Shown here piece after piece: positions 43,469 through 51,669 of a stretch of DNA of 64,000 nucleotides. Position 1 is the stretch's first letter; every line of letters begins with the position of its first letter. This stretch comes from Anaerolineales bacterium. Lineage in GTDB: Bacteria > Chloroflexota > Anaerolineae > 4572-78 > J111. A program made the translations under genes and the position numbers. The notes beneath the pieces were generated by a model that saw only the letters and a list, made by a program, of their open reading frames with translations, did not search any database and was not told the DNA's origin. The stretch is taken from contig JABTUW010000002.1 of NCBI GenBank assembly GCA_015075185.1, positions 930,001 to 994,000 on the forward strand. The letters are read 5' to 3'.

Positions 43469-44470
43469 ATGTCCCGTTCCCTTCACCTCGACCTCGGCCT
43501 GTCCGCCGTTTTTGCGGCCCGGCAGTGGGCCGAGCCGGAGACCTGGCTGCGGCTGACCCGCGAACTGGGCTATCCCTGGTTGGAGTTCAGCGGAGATGCT
43601 CTCGACCCCTTTTTCTCCGGCGATTTGGCTTATCAAATGCAAACCGCGCAGCAAATCTGCACAGCGGCTGAAAAGTACAACGTCAGGATTCCCAACGCCT
43701 ACACTGGCAAGGCAACCCATCGCTTTCACGGCCTATCCCATCCCGATGAGTCCGTGCGCAGTCGTATGCGCGATTGGATCGTGACCTACATGGACCTGGC
43801 CCTGGCTATGGGGACGGACCGGATCGGCGGGCGCTGGAATACCATCCCGACGGAAGAGTGCGCCGATCCGGCTCGCTACGCCGAGGCTAAAGCCCTGATT
43901 CACCGGCAGTTCCGCGAGCTGGCGATGATCGCCAAAGATAAAGGGCTGGCCGCCATCTACAATGAGCAAATGTACATTCCCGCCGAGTACCCCTGGACGA
44001 TTGAGTCAACGTATGAGTTTTTAGAGGCGGTCAATCGAGACAGCCAGGGCGTGCCGATCTATCTTACCATAGATACGGGCCATATGGCCGGGATGCACTA
44101 CGGTGCGGCGGGTGACGATCTGGATTATCGTGCCTGGCTGCGCCACTTCGCCCCTGTGTGCGAAAACGTCCACTTGCAGCAGACCACCCCCACCACCAGC
44201 TCGCACTGGCCCTTTACCGCAGCCTATAATACCAAGGGCCATGTCCGGGTGGAGGAAGTACTGGCTGCGATTCGCCGGGGTTATGCGGCCTGGCCGGATA
44301 ATCCTCTCTCAAAATTTATGACCCCGGTCAGGCAGACCATCCTGGTCATCGAGGTTATTCCCGGCTCTACCGCCCGCCCCGAAATCCTGCTGGCCGACCT
44401 GCGCGAGTCGGCTCAGCATGTGCGCCAATTTGTGCCCGAAGGCGGGCTGGAGTGGGAGTTTGACCCGTGA
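43469..44470 (+). CDS. TIM-barrel isomerase/epimerase-like protein
   Basis: The 333-residue protein has the xylose-isomerase-like/AP-endonuclease-2 barrel pattern: strand 1 HLDLGLSAVF, WLEFSGDALDPFF, the metal-ligand-type GLAAIYNEQMYIPAEYPW with a glutamate, LTIDTGHMAGMHYG with Asp and His, and NVHLQQTT. Such enzymes isomerise or epimerise sugars and sugar phosphates using a divalent metal. Some members act on erythrulose phosphates, but no neighbour supports that. A TAAGGAGA before the ATG is a good ribosome binding site. The stop codon TGA is the first part of a GTGATGC word element. Confidence 0.7.
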   Translation: MSRSLHLDLGLSAVFAARQWAEPETWLRLTRELGYPWLEFSGDALDPFFSGDLAYQMQTAQQICTAAEKYNVRIPNAYTGKATHRFHGLSHPDESVRSRMRDWIVTYMDLALAMGTDRIGGRWNTIPTEECADPARYAEAKALIHRQFRELAMIAKDKGLAAIYNEQMYIPAEYPWTIESTYEFLEAVNRDSQGVPIYLTIDTGHMAGMHYGAAGDDLDYRAWLRHFAPVCENVHLQQTTPTTSSHWPFTAAYNTKGHVRVEEVLAAIRRGYAAWPDNPLSKFMTPVRQTILVIEVIPGSTARPEILLADLRESAQHVRQFVPEGGLEWEFDP

Positions 44471-44489
44471 TGCGTGAAGCGTGACATGC
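44467..44489. repeat. GTGATGC/GTGAAGC words at a gene end
   Basis: GTGATGC, GTGAAGC and GTGACATGC follow one another. The first word contains the stop codon of the TIM-barrel gene (44468-44470). The same words are read in frame in the membrane protein gene at 5971-6004. Confidence 0.75.
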
Positions 44490-44532
44490 ACTTCGCCCTA
44501 CGTCTAAAATCTTGATTGGCAGGCTATGAATT

Positions 44533-45285
44533 GTGTCTCTCATTACCGGCGTGTTAGCCGACTTTGCCCTGGCCTGGCGACTGCTGACCACTATCCCGCT
44601 ACCGTTTCTCCCCGCTGCGGCTGATCGCCCGGCGGGTCTGGCCGCGGCCTACTATCCCCTGGTCGGGTTGATTTTGGGCCTGGTGCTGGCCGGAGCGGGC
44701 CAGTTTTTCTTTTTTTTCCTGCCGCCCGGCCTGGCGGCGGCGCTGCTGCTGGCGCTGTGGGCCGGGCTGACCGGCCTGCTGCACCTCGACGGCTTTATGG
44801 ATAGCTGCGACGGCCTGCTGCCGCCCCGCGATCCGGCGCGTCGTCTGGAGATCATGAAGGACAGCCGGGTCGGTGCTTTTGGCGTGGTCGGAGTGATCCT
44901 GCTGCTCTTGATTAAACTCAATGCCCTGGCCGCCCTGCCGCCTGCTTATCGTATGCCGGCCTTGATCGTCATTCCGGCGTTGGCGCGCTGGGCGATGACC
45001 TGGGCTATGGCCCGCTACCATCTGGCTCGCCGGGAGGGAACGAGCGTGTTTTTTAGCGCCGGGTTGGGCTGGCGGCAGGTAATCGCCGCCTCGGTGATGG
45101 CAGGCGCGGCGGCATTGATTTTAATGAATTGGTGGGGGGCGCTGATGCTGGTTCTTACCTGGGTAGTGATGACCGGCATAGCCAGGCTGGCGATGGCCCG
45201 TATCGCCGGCCTAACGGGGGATGTCTACGGGGCGATTTGCGAGGTGACGGAGACAGTCTTACTGGCGGTCATCGTCGTTTTTTAA
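44533..45285 (+). CDS. cobS: Adenosylcobinamide-GDP ribazoletransferase (cobalamin synthase)
   Basis: The 250-residue membrane protein starts with GTG at 44533. The CobS signature is plain: LLTTIPLP near the start, LTGLLHLDGFMDSCDGLLP with the acidic metal-binding residues, and RRLEIMKDSRVGAFGVVGVILLLLIK. About seven hydrophobic segments follow. It joins adenosylcobinamide-GDP to alpha-ribazole in the last steps of vitamin B12 assembly, in the membrane. No other cobalamin gene is in the window, so it may serve salvage. Confidence 0.93.
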   Translation: MSLITGVLADFALAWRLLTTIPLPFLPAAADRPAGLAAAYYPLVGLILGLVLAGAGQFFFFFLPPGLAAALLLALWAGLTGLLHLDGFMDSCDGLLPPRDPARRLEIMKDSRVGAFGVVGVILLLLIKLNALAALPPAYRMPALIVIPALARWAMTWAMARYHLARREGTSVFFSAGLGWRQVIAASVMAGAAALILMNWWGALMLVLTWVVMTGIARLAMARIAGLTGDVYGAICEVTETVLLAVIVVF

Positions 45286-45309
45286 CAACCGACACTTCCT
45301 TTTGTACAA

Positions 45310-45600
45310 TCAATCCCCGTAATGGTAGCGGGCCTGCAAAAAATCAATCCGCTCCTGGCCAACAACGTAGACCAAGCGATGTTCTTGGCTAATTCGGCGC
45401 GACCAAACGCCTGCACCGAGGTACCTGAGGGGTTCTGGCTTGCCCAGGCCGGTAAAAGGGTCGCGTATCACCGCCTCGATCAGAGTGAAGATACGCAGCG
45501 CAGTTCTCCGGTCGGTTTCAACCCAGTAACGCAAGTCTTCCCTAAATTCGGGGTGGAAAATGGCCGCACGTTCGCCGGGCGGATCATTGGTCTTCGTCAA
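45310..45600 (-). CDS. YoeB/Txe-type toxin
   Basis: A TTG at 45600 after GAGG gives 96 residues; longer readings are shadow. The core AAIFHPEFREDLRYWVETD, PFTGLGKPEPLRYLGAGVWSRRISQEHRLVYVV and the end RYHYGD match YoeB, a ribosome-associated mRNA interferase of the RelE superfamily. The catalytic-type residues (Glu and Arg in EHR, His near the end) are present. The start overlaps the antitoxin's end by 17 bp, the usual tight coupling. The final base is just past cobS (24 bp), which is convergent. Confidence 0.87.
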   Translation of the reverse strand: MTKTNDPPGERAAIFHPEFREDLRYWVETDRRTALRIFTLIEAVIRDPFTGLGKPEPLRYLGAGVWSRRISQEHRLVYVVGQERIDFLQARYHYGD

Positions 45601-45871
45601 GACCGACCTCACTGCGCAACTCGGCGATAGTTTGAGGTGGAATAGTTTGCTCTGGCACCCGGGCCAGGGCGGTAAGCAGGCGGCGAGCATTGACCGGAGA
45701 GCGCAGCAGGTGAGCGGTTTCCAGCAGGCCAGATAGTTCGTCGGCGGCAATGATGGCCACATCGTCTGCGTTGCGGCGGCGGACGATGACGACTTCGCGG
45801 TCGGCAGTAACTCGGTCCAGCAGCTTGGCCAAGTTCGAACGAGCTTGGCTGTAAGTGGTTTGAATAGTCAT
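45584..45871 (-). CDS. YefM/Phd-type antitoxin
   Basis: The 95-residue protein starts TIQTTYSQARSNLAKLLDRVTADREVVIVRRR, the YefM DNA-binding and dimer domain, followed by a flexible acidic tail (AELRSEVGLDEDQ) that would wrap the toxin. In the family it neutralises YoeB and represses its own operon. The toxin start overlaps its end. Two TGTACA hexamers upstream fit the known YefM operator core. Confidence 0.9.
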   Translation of the reverse strand: MTIQTTYSQARSNLAKLLDRVTADREVVIVRRRNADDVAIIAADELSGLLETAHLLRSPVNARRLLTALARVPEQTIPPQTIAELRSEVGLDEDQ

Positions 45872-45896
45872 AAATTCCCCTTCAAATAACCTCTAT

Positions 45897-45915
45897 TGTA
45901 CAAGATTACTGTACA
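45897..45915. promoter_or_regulatory. Probable YefM operator
   Basis: TGTACA occurs at 45897-45902 and 45910-45915, and the flanking bases make the whole an inverted repeat TTGTACA-n6-TGTACAA. In E. coli, TGTACA is the core of the YefM-YoeB operator with two boxes 12 bp apart; here the centres are 13 bp apart. The site is 25 bp upstream of the antitoxin start. Confidence 0.75.
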
Positions 45916-45964
45916 AGTTTAGGGTTATTTTGTCAAGTGAGAGAAATGTTATGATCATTTAAAC

Positions 45965-46002
45965 AAAAACGCCGAGCGAGTGCTGATCCGCTCGGCGTTT
46001 TT
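45965..46002. terminator. Bidirectional terminator
   Basis: AAAAACGCCGAGCG (45965-45978) and CGCTCGGCGTTTTT (45989-46002) make a perfect 14-bp stem with a 10-nt loop and T-runs on both strands. Removing the insertion sequence places it about 20 bp after the LysM gene's original stop, so it was probably that gene's terminator. Confidence 0.92.
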
Positions 46003-46027
46003 ATTGAGGCTAACTCAGTCTTTAATA

Positions 46028-47067
46028 GATGTGTTGCGAAATAACGAAAAAAGGGTATGGTCAACCAGAAATCAGAAAAATAAGGGATCCACAGGTAAAA
46101 CCGATGCTGAATATCAATCGTGCCTTACGCTCTGACCGCTTGATGAAAGCCCTAACTGGTATGACGGTGGCGGAGTTTGAGGGCTTGCTGCCAATATTCA
46201 CCGCCGCCTTGCAGAAGGGTCAGGTAAAGGCCAAGAAAGAACGGAAACGAGCCATCGGGGGCGGGCGTCGGCATACCTTAAAGAGCCCCACCGACAAGTT
46301 ATTCTTCATTCTGTTGTACTTGAAATGTTATCCGACCTTTGATTTGGCCGGTTTATTGTATGACGTGGACCGCTCGCAAACCCAACGCTGGGTCAAAGCC
46401 TTGTTAGCCGTGTTGGAGGTTGGGTTAGGTTGGCAACTCGTCCTGCCTGAACGGCGTATTAGTTCCCTTGAAGAATTCATCCAGCGTTTTCCCGCGATCA
46501 AAGATGTTTTCGTTGATGGCACGGAACGACCGATCCAACGACCTCGCCAGGCCAAAGCACAACAGGAACACTATTCGGGCAAACACAAAGACCATACCCT
46601 CAAAAACCTCATTGTGAGCGATGATCACAAGCGCATTTTATGTCTGACCCAGACGAAACCAGGCGCTCGGCAAGATTACTTTCGGTTCAAGCAATCGGGT
46701 TTAGGGGAGGTCATTCCAGGCGATGTCGGTGTCTGGGTAGATTTGGGCTTTTTGGGCATCGTCAAAGATTTTTCCCACCTAGGGGTGATGATCCCCCACA
46801 AAAGTAGTAAAAATCACCCTTTGACCCCACAGCAAAAGGCCGAAAACCGGATCATTAGTGCCCTGCGCATTTGTATTGAACACGCTATTGCTGGGGTTAA
46901 GCGTTTCCGTTGCCTGACCGACCCTTATCGCAACAAAGGGATTGTTTTGGCTGACAAATTTATGTTAATCGCTTGTGGCCTGTGGAATTATCACCTCCTC
47001 CCGGCTTAATTGGTCAATGACATGATTTTTCCTGGCCTATCGTTTTATCCTTATTTCGCAACACGTC
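46028..47067 (+). mobile_element. IS5-family insertion sequence
   Basis: The left end (from 46028) and right end (to 47067) carry inverted repeats that share GTGTTGCGAAATAA exactly over 14 bp and ~21 of 24 bp in the GTG-starting part. They extend outward as GA(T/C). A TA at 46026-46027 and at 47068-47069 fits a 2-bp target duplication. The element is ~1.04 kb with one transposase gene and appears intact. Confidence 0.85.
46104..47009 (+). CDS. IS5-family transposase
   Basis: The ATG at 46104 gives 301 residues; upstream codons come from the end region of the element. The N-terminal half holds a helix-turn-helix-like stretch (SPTDKLFFILLYLKCYPTFDLAGLLYDVDRSQTQRWV). The DDE-type catalytic part reads VFVDGTERPIQRP (first Asp), VWVDLGFLGI (second Asp) and ISALRICIEHAIAGVKRFRCL (Glu). 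The layout fits the IS5/IS427-like group (DDE_Tnp_4-type). No frameshift or stop is seen, so it may be active. Confidence 0.92.
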   Translation: MLNINRALRSDRLMKALTGMTVAEFEGLLPIFTAALQKGQVKAKKERKRAIGGGRRHTLKSPTDKLFFILLYLKCYPTFDLAGLLYDVDRSQTQRWVKALLAVLEVGLGWQLVLPERRISSLEEFIQRFPAIKDVFVDGTERPIQRPRQAKAQQEHYSGKHKDHTLKNLIVSDDHKRILCLTQTKPGARQDYFRFKQSGLGEVIPGDVGVWVDLGFLGIVKDFSHLGVMIPHKSSKNHPLTPQQKAENRIISALRICIEHAIAGVKRFRCLTDPYRNKGIVLADKFMLIACGLWNYHLLPA

Positions 47068-48587
47068 TAATCGTAATTCACCGGGCCAATAAAGTTGCTG
47101 TCGTCTTTGGTCGGCTGCTTGGCGAACTCAAATTCAGCGTAGGCATTGCCGTCCATGTAGGTCTTCAAGGTGAGTTGGGTGCCGTCAATGTGGATAAAGT
47201 AAAGCCCGGCGTTCAACCCGGCAAAGTCGCACGCGCCGGGGCCTTTGCTGCCGGTCAGGCAACTGGCCTTGTAGCCGCCGCCCTCGCTCTCGGCTATGAT
47301 AGTCAGGCCAGAAGCCGGGGTTTTGATCAGGATATTCGACCAGCCGCCGATGTTCTGCTTGGGCTTGCTGGGGTTCTTCCAGGATGACAGGAACCAGCCA
47401 TCCGGCGAAGCATAACTCTGCCCCTGGAAGCGGACCTGCTTGCTGAAAGCCACATTGACCCGCTGGCCAGGGTCCACGCTGATTTGCACTTTCTCCGAGG
47501 GTGTATCAGGGTCATCCACCCAGACATCGTAATCGCCGGGGGGCAGGTAACGGAAAGCCAGGCTGGACGGCCCAAATTCACCGCTGAGATACTGAGTTTC
47601 CCCCTTGACCTCGGCATCGCCGCTGCGCATGCGGATCAACTTGCCAAATTCGGGACCTGTCTGAACAACGACGGTGGTAATCCCGTTGGGATCAGGGGCG
47701 GTGAAAACTTCGTCGGCCCAGGTTTCGCCGCCATTGACCACTACCTCAAGGGGATGCTCGGCCAGGGGCAAAAGGGGCTTGGCTGCGCCTTTCTGATAAT
47801 TCGGCGCGGCAGGCAGGGAACCGTCGTCGGCGGGCGGCCGATAGGGCGGCGGCTTCAGTCCGGAGTCGTAGGTATCCGTGTGCCACGGCCGCGCCGGAGG
47901 CGGCGCGTAGACAGGTGGCGGAGCGTAAGCCAGCGGCGGCGGGGCCGGTTGATAGCCGGGAATGACCAATCGTTGGCCCGCCCAAATAAAGGACGCGTTG
48001 TTCAGGTTATTGGCCCGTATCACATCCCACGGCTTGACCCCATACCGGTCGCAAATGCCGGTCAGGGTTTCGCCTGTCGCTACGCTGTGGTAGTAGACTG
48101 CCGGGCCGGGGCGGTAACTCGGAAAGCCTGCTACCGGTCGAGGTTGGTAGCCGCCGCCACCCGGGATGCATAATTCCTGGCCCACATAAACAAAGTCTTC
48201 GTCATACAGATTATTGGCCTGCATCAACGCCTGGGGACTGATGCCAAAATTCCAGGCAATGCCGGATAAGGTATCGCCCATCACTACCCTATAGCTGTTT
48301 CCGCAGCCATAATCCTGGCGAGGATACCCGGCCGGTCCGCCGTAGCCGCCTCCGGGAATAACCAAAGACTGGCCGGCATAGATCATATCCGGGTTGACCA
48401 GGCCATTCTGGCGCATAATTGCCTCGGCACTAACGCCATACTGGCTGGCGATGCCATCCAGGCTCTCACCCGCGCGAACGTGGTGAACTACTCCTCCACC
48501 CTGGCTCAACGGGGCAGCCCAAGCCGTTGGAACAATGATGATGGCTAGCGCAGTCATTAGGATAAACGCTAACAGATATTTTTTCAC
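47067..48587 (-). CDS. Secreted LysM-repeat protein, 3' end altered by the IS
   Basis: A signal peptide (KKYLLAFILMTALAIIIVPTAWA) precedes three LysM domains, each ~45 residues (VRAGESLDGIASQYGVSAEAI, VMGDTLSGIAWNFGISPQAL, VATGETLTGICDRYGVKPWDV) that bind N-acetylglucosamine polymers of the wall. A Pro-rich linker and a ~230-residue beta-rich C-terminal part follow. The current stop TAG is made of the TA target duplication plus the first base of the IS. Without the IS the frame would read one more residue (Tyr) and end at TAA, so the insertion changed the end by one residue only. A strong promoter (48668-48696) lies upstream. Confidence 0.9.
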   Translation of the reverse strand: MKKYLLAFILMTALAIIIVPTAWAAPLSQGGGVVHHVRAGESLDGIASQYGVSAEAIMRQNGLVNPDMIYAGQSLVIPGGGYGGPAGYPRQDYGCGNSYRVVMGDTLSGIAWNFGISPQALMQANNLYDEDFVYVGQELCIPGGGGYQPRPVAGFPSYRPGPAVYYHSVATGETLTGICDRYGVKPWDVIRANNLNNASFIWAGQRLVIPGYQPAPPPLAYAPPPVYAPPPARPWHTDTYDSGLKPPPYRPPADDGSLPAAPNYQKGAAKPLLPLAEHPLEVVVNGGETWADEVFTAPDPNGITTVVVQTGPEFGKLIRMRSGDAEVKGETQYLSGEFGPSSLAFRYLPPGDYDVWVDDPDTPSEKVQISVDPGQRVNVAFSKQVRFQGQSYASPDGWFLSSWKNPSKPKQNIGGWSNILIKTPASGLTIIAESEGGGYKASCLTGSKGPGACDFAGLNAGLYFIHIDGTQLTLKTYMDGNAYAEFEFAKQPTKDDSNFIGPVNYD

Positions 48588-48667
48588 GATTTCCTCCTAC
48601 CCCCACATTTAGGGGTGTTGAGCAACTAACCTACAAGATATGGACCGGCTATGGTATGGCACTATAC

Positions 48668-48696
48668 ATAATACCTGAAGTGCAACAATATGTCAA
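48668..48696 (-). promoter_or_regulatory. Sigma70 promoter of the LysM gene
   Basis: On the minus strand TTGACA (48696-48691) and TATTAT (48673-48668) are separated by 17 bp. The start codon at 48587 is ~75 bp downstream of the expected transcription start, and TAGGAGGAAAT provides the ribosome binding site. Confidence 0.8.
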
Positions 48697-48799
48697 GTTA
48701 TTTTGCAGCTCTTTTACCCCACACTTAGCTGACAATTTAACCCCGCCTCTCTAGACTTGCCCTTTTTCATAGAATTTGATTTTTAAAATCAGTAACTAC

Positions 48800-48847
48800 C
48801 TGGAAGGGTGGAGGGCCGGGAGATTGGATAGAGATCCAACCTTCCAG
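48800..48847. repeat. Inverted CTGGAAGG / CCTTCCAG element
   Basis: CTGGAAGG (48800-48807) pairs with CCTTCCAG (48840-48847), and inside TTGGAT (48824-48829) pairs with ATCCAA (48834-48839). It is the only clear element in the ~365-bp gap besides the LysM promoter. It shares the CCTTCCA word with the element at 34558-34612. Confidence 0.8.
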
Positions 48848-48952
48848 CCTTCCAAGCCTATTATCGAATTTACTTGTCAAGAATCATTAGATGGATCGTC
48901 AGGGTGCTGAGGATTATTGCCCGGTCTGAGTCCTTATGCTAAGATAGCCTTG

Positions 48953-50965
48953 ATGATCCTGCCCCCAAATTTTACCAGACTTAGTCACCATAAGCCACTG
49001 CTGCTAGCCATGATCCTGGCCGGATTTGCCCTGTGCCTTTACCGGCTGGGCGCTGACAGCCTCTGGTACGACGAAACGGTCAGCGCCTTTTTGGCCGCCG
49101 AGTCCGTCCCCGACTTGATTGCCCACACCGCCAGGGACATCCATCCGCCGGGTTACTACCTTCTGCTCCATTTCTGGACCCTCGCCGCCGGTCACAGCGA
49201 GTTTGCCCTGGCCTTTTTTTCCGTTATTTTTGGCCTGCTGATTATCCCGCTGACCTACCGGCTGGCCCGGCTTCTGGCCGACAACTCTGTGGCGATGTGG
49301 GCGGCGCTACTTGTGGCTGTTTCTCCTTATCACCTTTGGTACTCCCAGGAGGTGCGGATGTACACCTTCGGCGCGGTGCTGGGCTTAGGCGCTGCCTACT
49401 GCGGTCTTCGCGCTTTAACCACCCCGGCTAAACGTCGCTGCTGGCTCGGTTATCTTGTTGCGGCTGTACTCGGTCTTTACACGCTCTACTACTTCATCTT
49501 CCTCTTAATTGCTATCAATACTCTATTTTTGCTCTATACATGGCGTCCCCGTCTCAACCGGGAAGGGTTACGGTCGCTAATCCTTATTAATAGCCTGGGA
49601 GCAATCGCGTATCTGCCCTGGCTGCCCATCGCCTGGCGGCAGGCCACTGAGCCGCCCGTACCCCCCTGGCGAACCGCCGCCGGTCTTGCTCCCTGGCCCC
49701 TTCTCATCGAAAGTTGGTCAGCCCTCTCCCTCGGCCAATCTGTCCCACCGGCCACACTCTGGCCCATCTTACTCCTAACCCTAATTCTATTTTTCCTGGG
49801 CCTGTTTTATCTCAACCGTTTCCCTAACCTTTCAACCTTCCACTCTGCCGCTTTCTTCCTCCTGATCTACACCTTCGGCCCGCTGCTGCTTATTTATCTG
49901 CTATCCTTCATCACACCCCTCTACCACGTTCGCTACCTGTTCACCTACTCCCCGGCTTTTTATATCATCCTGGCGGCCGGCCTGGCCTGGCTGCTGGCTC
50001 GCCGCTGGGCCTGGACAGCCATAGTTGCAGCCAGCCTGCTTTTGCTGGCCTGCTTCTTTTCAATTTATCAATACTATTTCAACCCGCACTACCGCGCCGA
50101 CGATTACCGGGCGGCGGTTCATTTCATCGAGAGACACTGGCAGCCGGGGGACGTTGTCCTGGTCAATGCGGGTTATGTCTATACTGCTTACTTATACTAC
50201 ACTGATTTGCCCAACCTTCAGCGCCGGCGGCTTGTCCCCTATTCCGCTGTTGAGACCAACCGGCCCTTGCTCTTGCAAACCGGCTCGATTGACGGCAGCC
50301 CGCAGTTGGGCTGGGGCGACCCTCGCTCCGATTTTTACGCCATGAGCGCCGCCGATACCCTGGCCGCGTTGGAGGCGCTTTCGCATGACTTCTCCCGGCT
50401 GTGGCTGCTGCGGGCCTACGACACCGTCACCGATCCAAGCGGCCTCATCCGGGTCTGGCTGGCCGGGCAGACGATACCCCTCGAAGATGAACCGTTTGCC
50501 GGGGAGAGCAGCATCCGGGCGCAGGGCTTTCTGCTGCGGGGGGCAAACCCCCTCCCTCCCGGCGGCCAAACCGTGCAATTTGAGGCTGGTCTGGCCCTGG
50601 CCGGCTGGTCGCTGCCGGAGCAAAGGTGGCAGCCGGGGCAAACTATTCCGGTCAAACTCTGGTGGCGGGCAGACAGCCGGCCCCGCGTGGATTATAAAAT
50701 GTCCTTAAAACTGTGGACGGCTGCTGCCCAACTCGCCGCTCAAGGGCAGGACACCTGGCCCGTGGGGACACTCTACCGGGCCACGGCCTGGCCAATAGGT
50801 GAGATCGTTTATCAGGCCGACCAGATTACCCTTCCGGCGGGCCTGCCGCCCGGCCAATACTGGCTCAACGTCGAGCTTTACCACCCCGACACCGGCCTGC
50901 CTTTGCCCCGCCTCGACGGTGCGGACCCGGTCGTGACCTTGGGACCAATCACGGTTGAAAGGTAG
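48953..50965 (+). CDS. GT39/ArnT-like membrane glycosyltransferase
   Basis: The ATG at 48953 (670 residues) is the first ATG in frame; TTG 12 codons earlier is possible. The first external loop holds GADSLWYDETVSAFLAAES and RDIHPPGYYLLLHFW, the acidic and HPP motifs of the PMT/ArnT (GT39/GT83) family, which transfer sugars from polyprenyl-phosphate donors. About 10 membrane segments follow, with SPYHLWYSQEVRMYTF between them. The C-terminal ~230 residues are soluble and beta-rich (QPGQTIPVKLWWRADSRP, LPPGQYWLNVELYHPDTG). The acceptor is unknown; protein or lipid glycosylation is likely. Confidence 0.85.
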   Translation: MILPPNFTRLSHHKPLLLAMILAGFALCLYRLGADSLWYDETVSAFLAAESVPDLIAHTARDIHPPGYYLLLHFWTLAAGHSEFALAFFSVIFGLLIIPLTYRLARLLADNSVAMWAALLVAVSPYHLWYSQEVRMYTFGAVLGLGAAYCGLRALTTPAKRRCWLGYLVAAVLGLYTLYYFIFLLIAINTLFLLYTWRPRLNREGLRSLILINSLGAIAYLPWLPIAWRQATEPPVPPWRTAAGLAPWPLLIESWSALSLGQSVPPATLWPILLLTLILFFLGLFYLNRFPNLSTFHSAAFFLLIYTFGPLLLIYLLSFITPLYHVRYLFTYSPAFYIILAAGLAWLLARRWAWTAIVAASLLLLACFFSIYQYYFNPHYRADDYRAAVHFIERHWQPGDVVLVNAGYVYTAYLYYTDLPNLQRRRLVPYSAVETNRPLLLQTGSIDGSPQLGWGDPRSDFYAMSAADTLAALEALSHDFSRLWLLRAYDTVTDPSGLIRVWLAGQTIPLEDEPFAGESSIRAQGFLLRGANPLPPGGQTVQFEAGLALAGWSLPEQRWQPGQTIPVKLWWRADSRPRVDYKMSLKLWTAAAQLAAQGQDTWPVGTLYRATAWPIGEIVYQADQITLPAGLPPGQYWLNVELYHPDTGLPLPRLDGADPVVTLGPITVER

Positions 50966-51010
50966 GCGCGAATTCATGCAAGCCGGAGAGTGCGCCTCAA
51001 TTTTTGGGAA

Positions 51011-51043
51011 AGACCGCAGAGGTTTCTAAAACCTCTGCGGTCT
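51011..51043. repeat. Perfect 15-bp hairpin
   Basis: AGACCGCAGAGGTTT (51011-51025) and AAACCTCTGCGGTCT (51029-51043) pair perfectly with a 3-nt loop. It lies 45 bp after the glycosyltransferase stop, without a T-tract. Confidence 0.85.
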
Positions 51044-51082
51044 GCCTAAAATCTGGAACTGCTCCCAAGCCGGAGCTAAACT

Positions 51083-51110
51083 TTGAACTGGCTCGTTCCT
51101 GGGGTATAAT
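51083..51110 (+). promoter_or_regulatory. Possible sigma70 promoter
   Basis: TTGAAC (51083-51088) and TATAAT (51105-51110) are 16 bp apart. It would drive the small gene at 51268 with a leader of ~150 nt that contains the repeat element 51169-51228. Confidence 0.5.
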
Positions 51111-51168
51111 CAGGCCGACCTACTGTGCGAAAGATGCACCACCTGAGTTCGATGTTTTGTCCAAAATA

Positions 51169-51228
51169 GACAGGACCTACGGCAGGATTAACAAGATTTT
51201 TGACAATTTTTATCCTGTAAATCCTGTC
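51169..51228. repeat. CAGGAT words with inverted ATCCTGT copies
   Basis: GACAGGA (51169-51175) pairs with TCCTGTC (51222-51228). GCAGGATTAAC and TATCCTGTAA lie between them as a second, inner pair. Confidence 0.75.
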
Positions 51229-51267
51229 GAAAAAGTGAGAACTCGGAGCTAAGAGCACAAGATAGTT

Positions 51268-51666
51268 ATGACCCAACAAAAACCAACAATTGCTTCATTA
51301 CAGCCCGTCGTCTTGGCCGATAAGCGGCGGGTCACTATGGAACTGGTAGTGGAGAATTTGCCGGCCCTATTTGCCAACATCGCCTTCAGCATGCCCGATA
51401 CCTTTGGTTCACCGCCCGCTAAACCGCCCAAACCTGCCGATACTCCCAGCCCCTACCCCAACCTTGAACTCAGCATCCTCAACAGCCGCCGCCAGCAGGT
51501 GACCAGCCTTTTCATCGTCGAGCACAAAGAAAGGGTAACTTCGCTGACCATGCACCTGCGCCAGCCGGATGAGGAAGAGCAGTATACTGCTCGGGCCGAG
51601 ATGACCTACATGGACGAAATCATTGACGTCGTTGAGACGCCTTTTACCCTGCACCAGAAGAGTTAA
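51268..51666 (+). CDS. Small protein of unknown function
   Basis: I do not recognise this 132-residue protein. It has no signal peptide or membrane segment. A beta-rich N-terminal part (RRVTMELVVENLPALF) is followed by a Pro-rich insert (SPPAKPPKPADTPSPYP) and more strands (LELSILNSRRQQVTSLFIVEHKERVTSLTMHLR). The last part is acidic. It ends four bases before the site-2 protease gene, so the two are probably co-transcribed and the protein may be a partner or regulator of it. Confidence 0.65.
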   Translation: MTQQKPTIASLQPVVLADKRRVTMELVVENLPALFANIAFSMPDTFGSPPAKPPKPADTPSPYPNLELSILNSRRQQVTSLFIVEHKERVTSLTMHLRQPDEEEQYTARAEMTYMDEIIDVVETPFTLHQKS

Positions 51667-51669
51667 ACG

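Noticed and set aside
45303..45308. Third TGTACA box beyond the toxin gene
   Set aside because: A single hexamer far from the promoter; could easily be chance, so it is not listed as an operator.
45601..45762. Long N-terminal extension of the YoeB-type toxin
   Set aside because: It overlaps the antitoxin gene in another frame and has no similarity to the toxin family.
46029..46103. Upstream in-frame extension of the transposase
   Set aside because: It lies in the terminal inverted repeat region; the ATG at 46104 matches the family start better.
51004..51252. An 82-codon open frame in the gap after the glycosyltransferase gene
   Set aside because: It covers a perfect hairpin and a word-repeat element, has no ribosome binding site and no family resemblance; probably chance.
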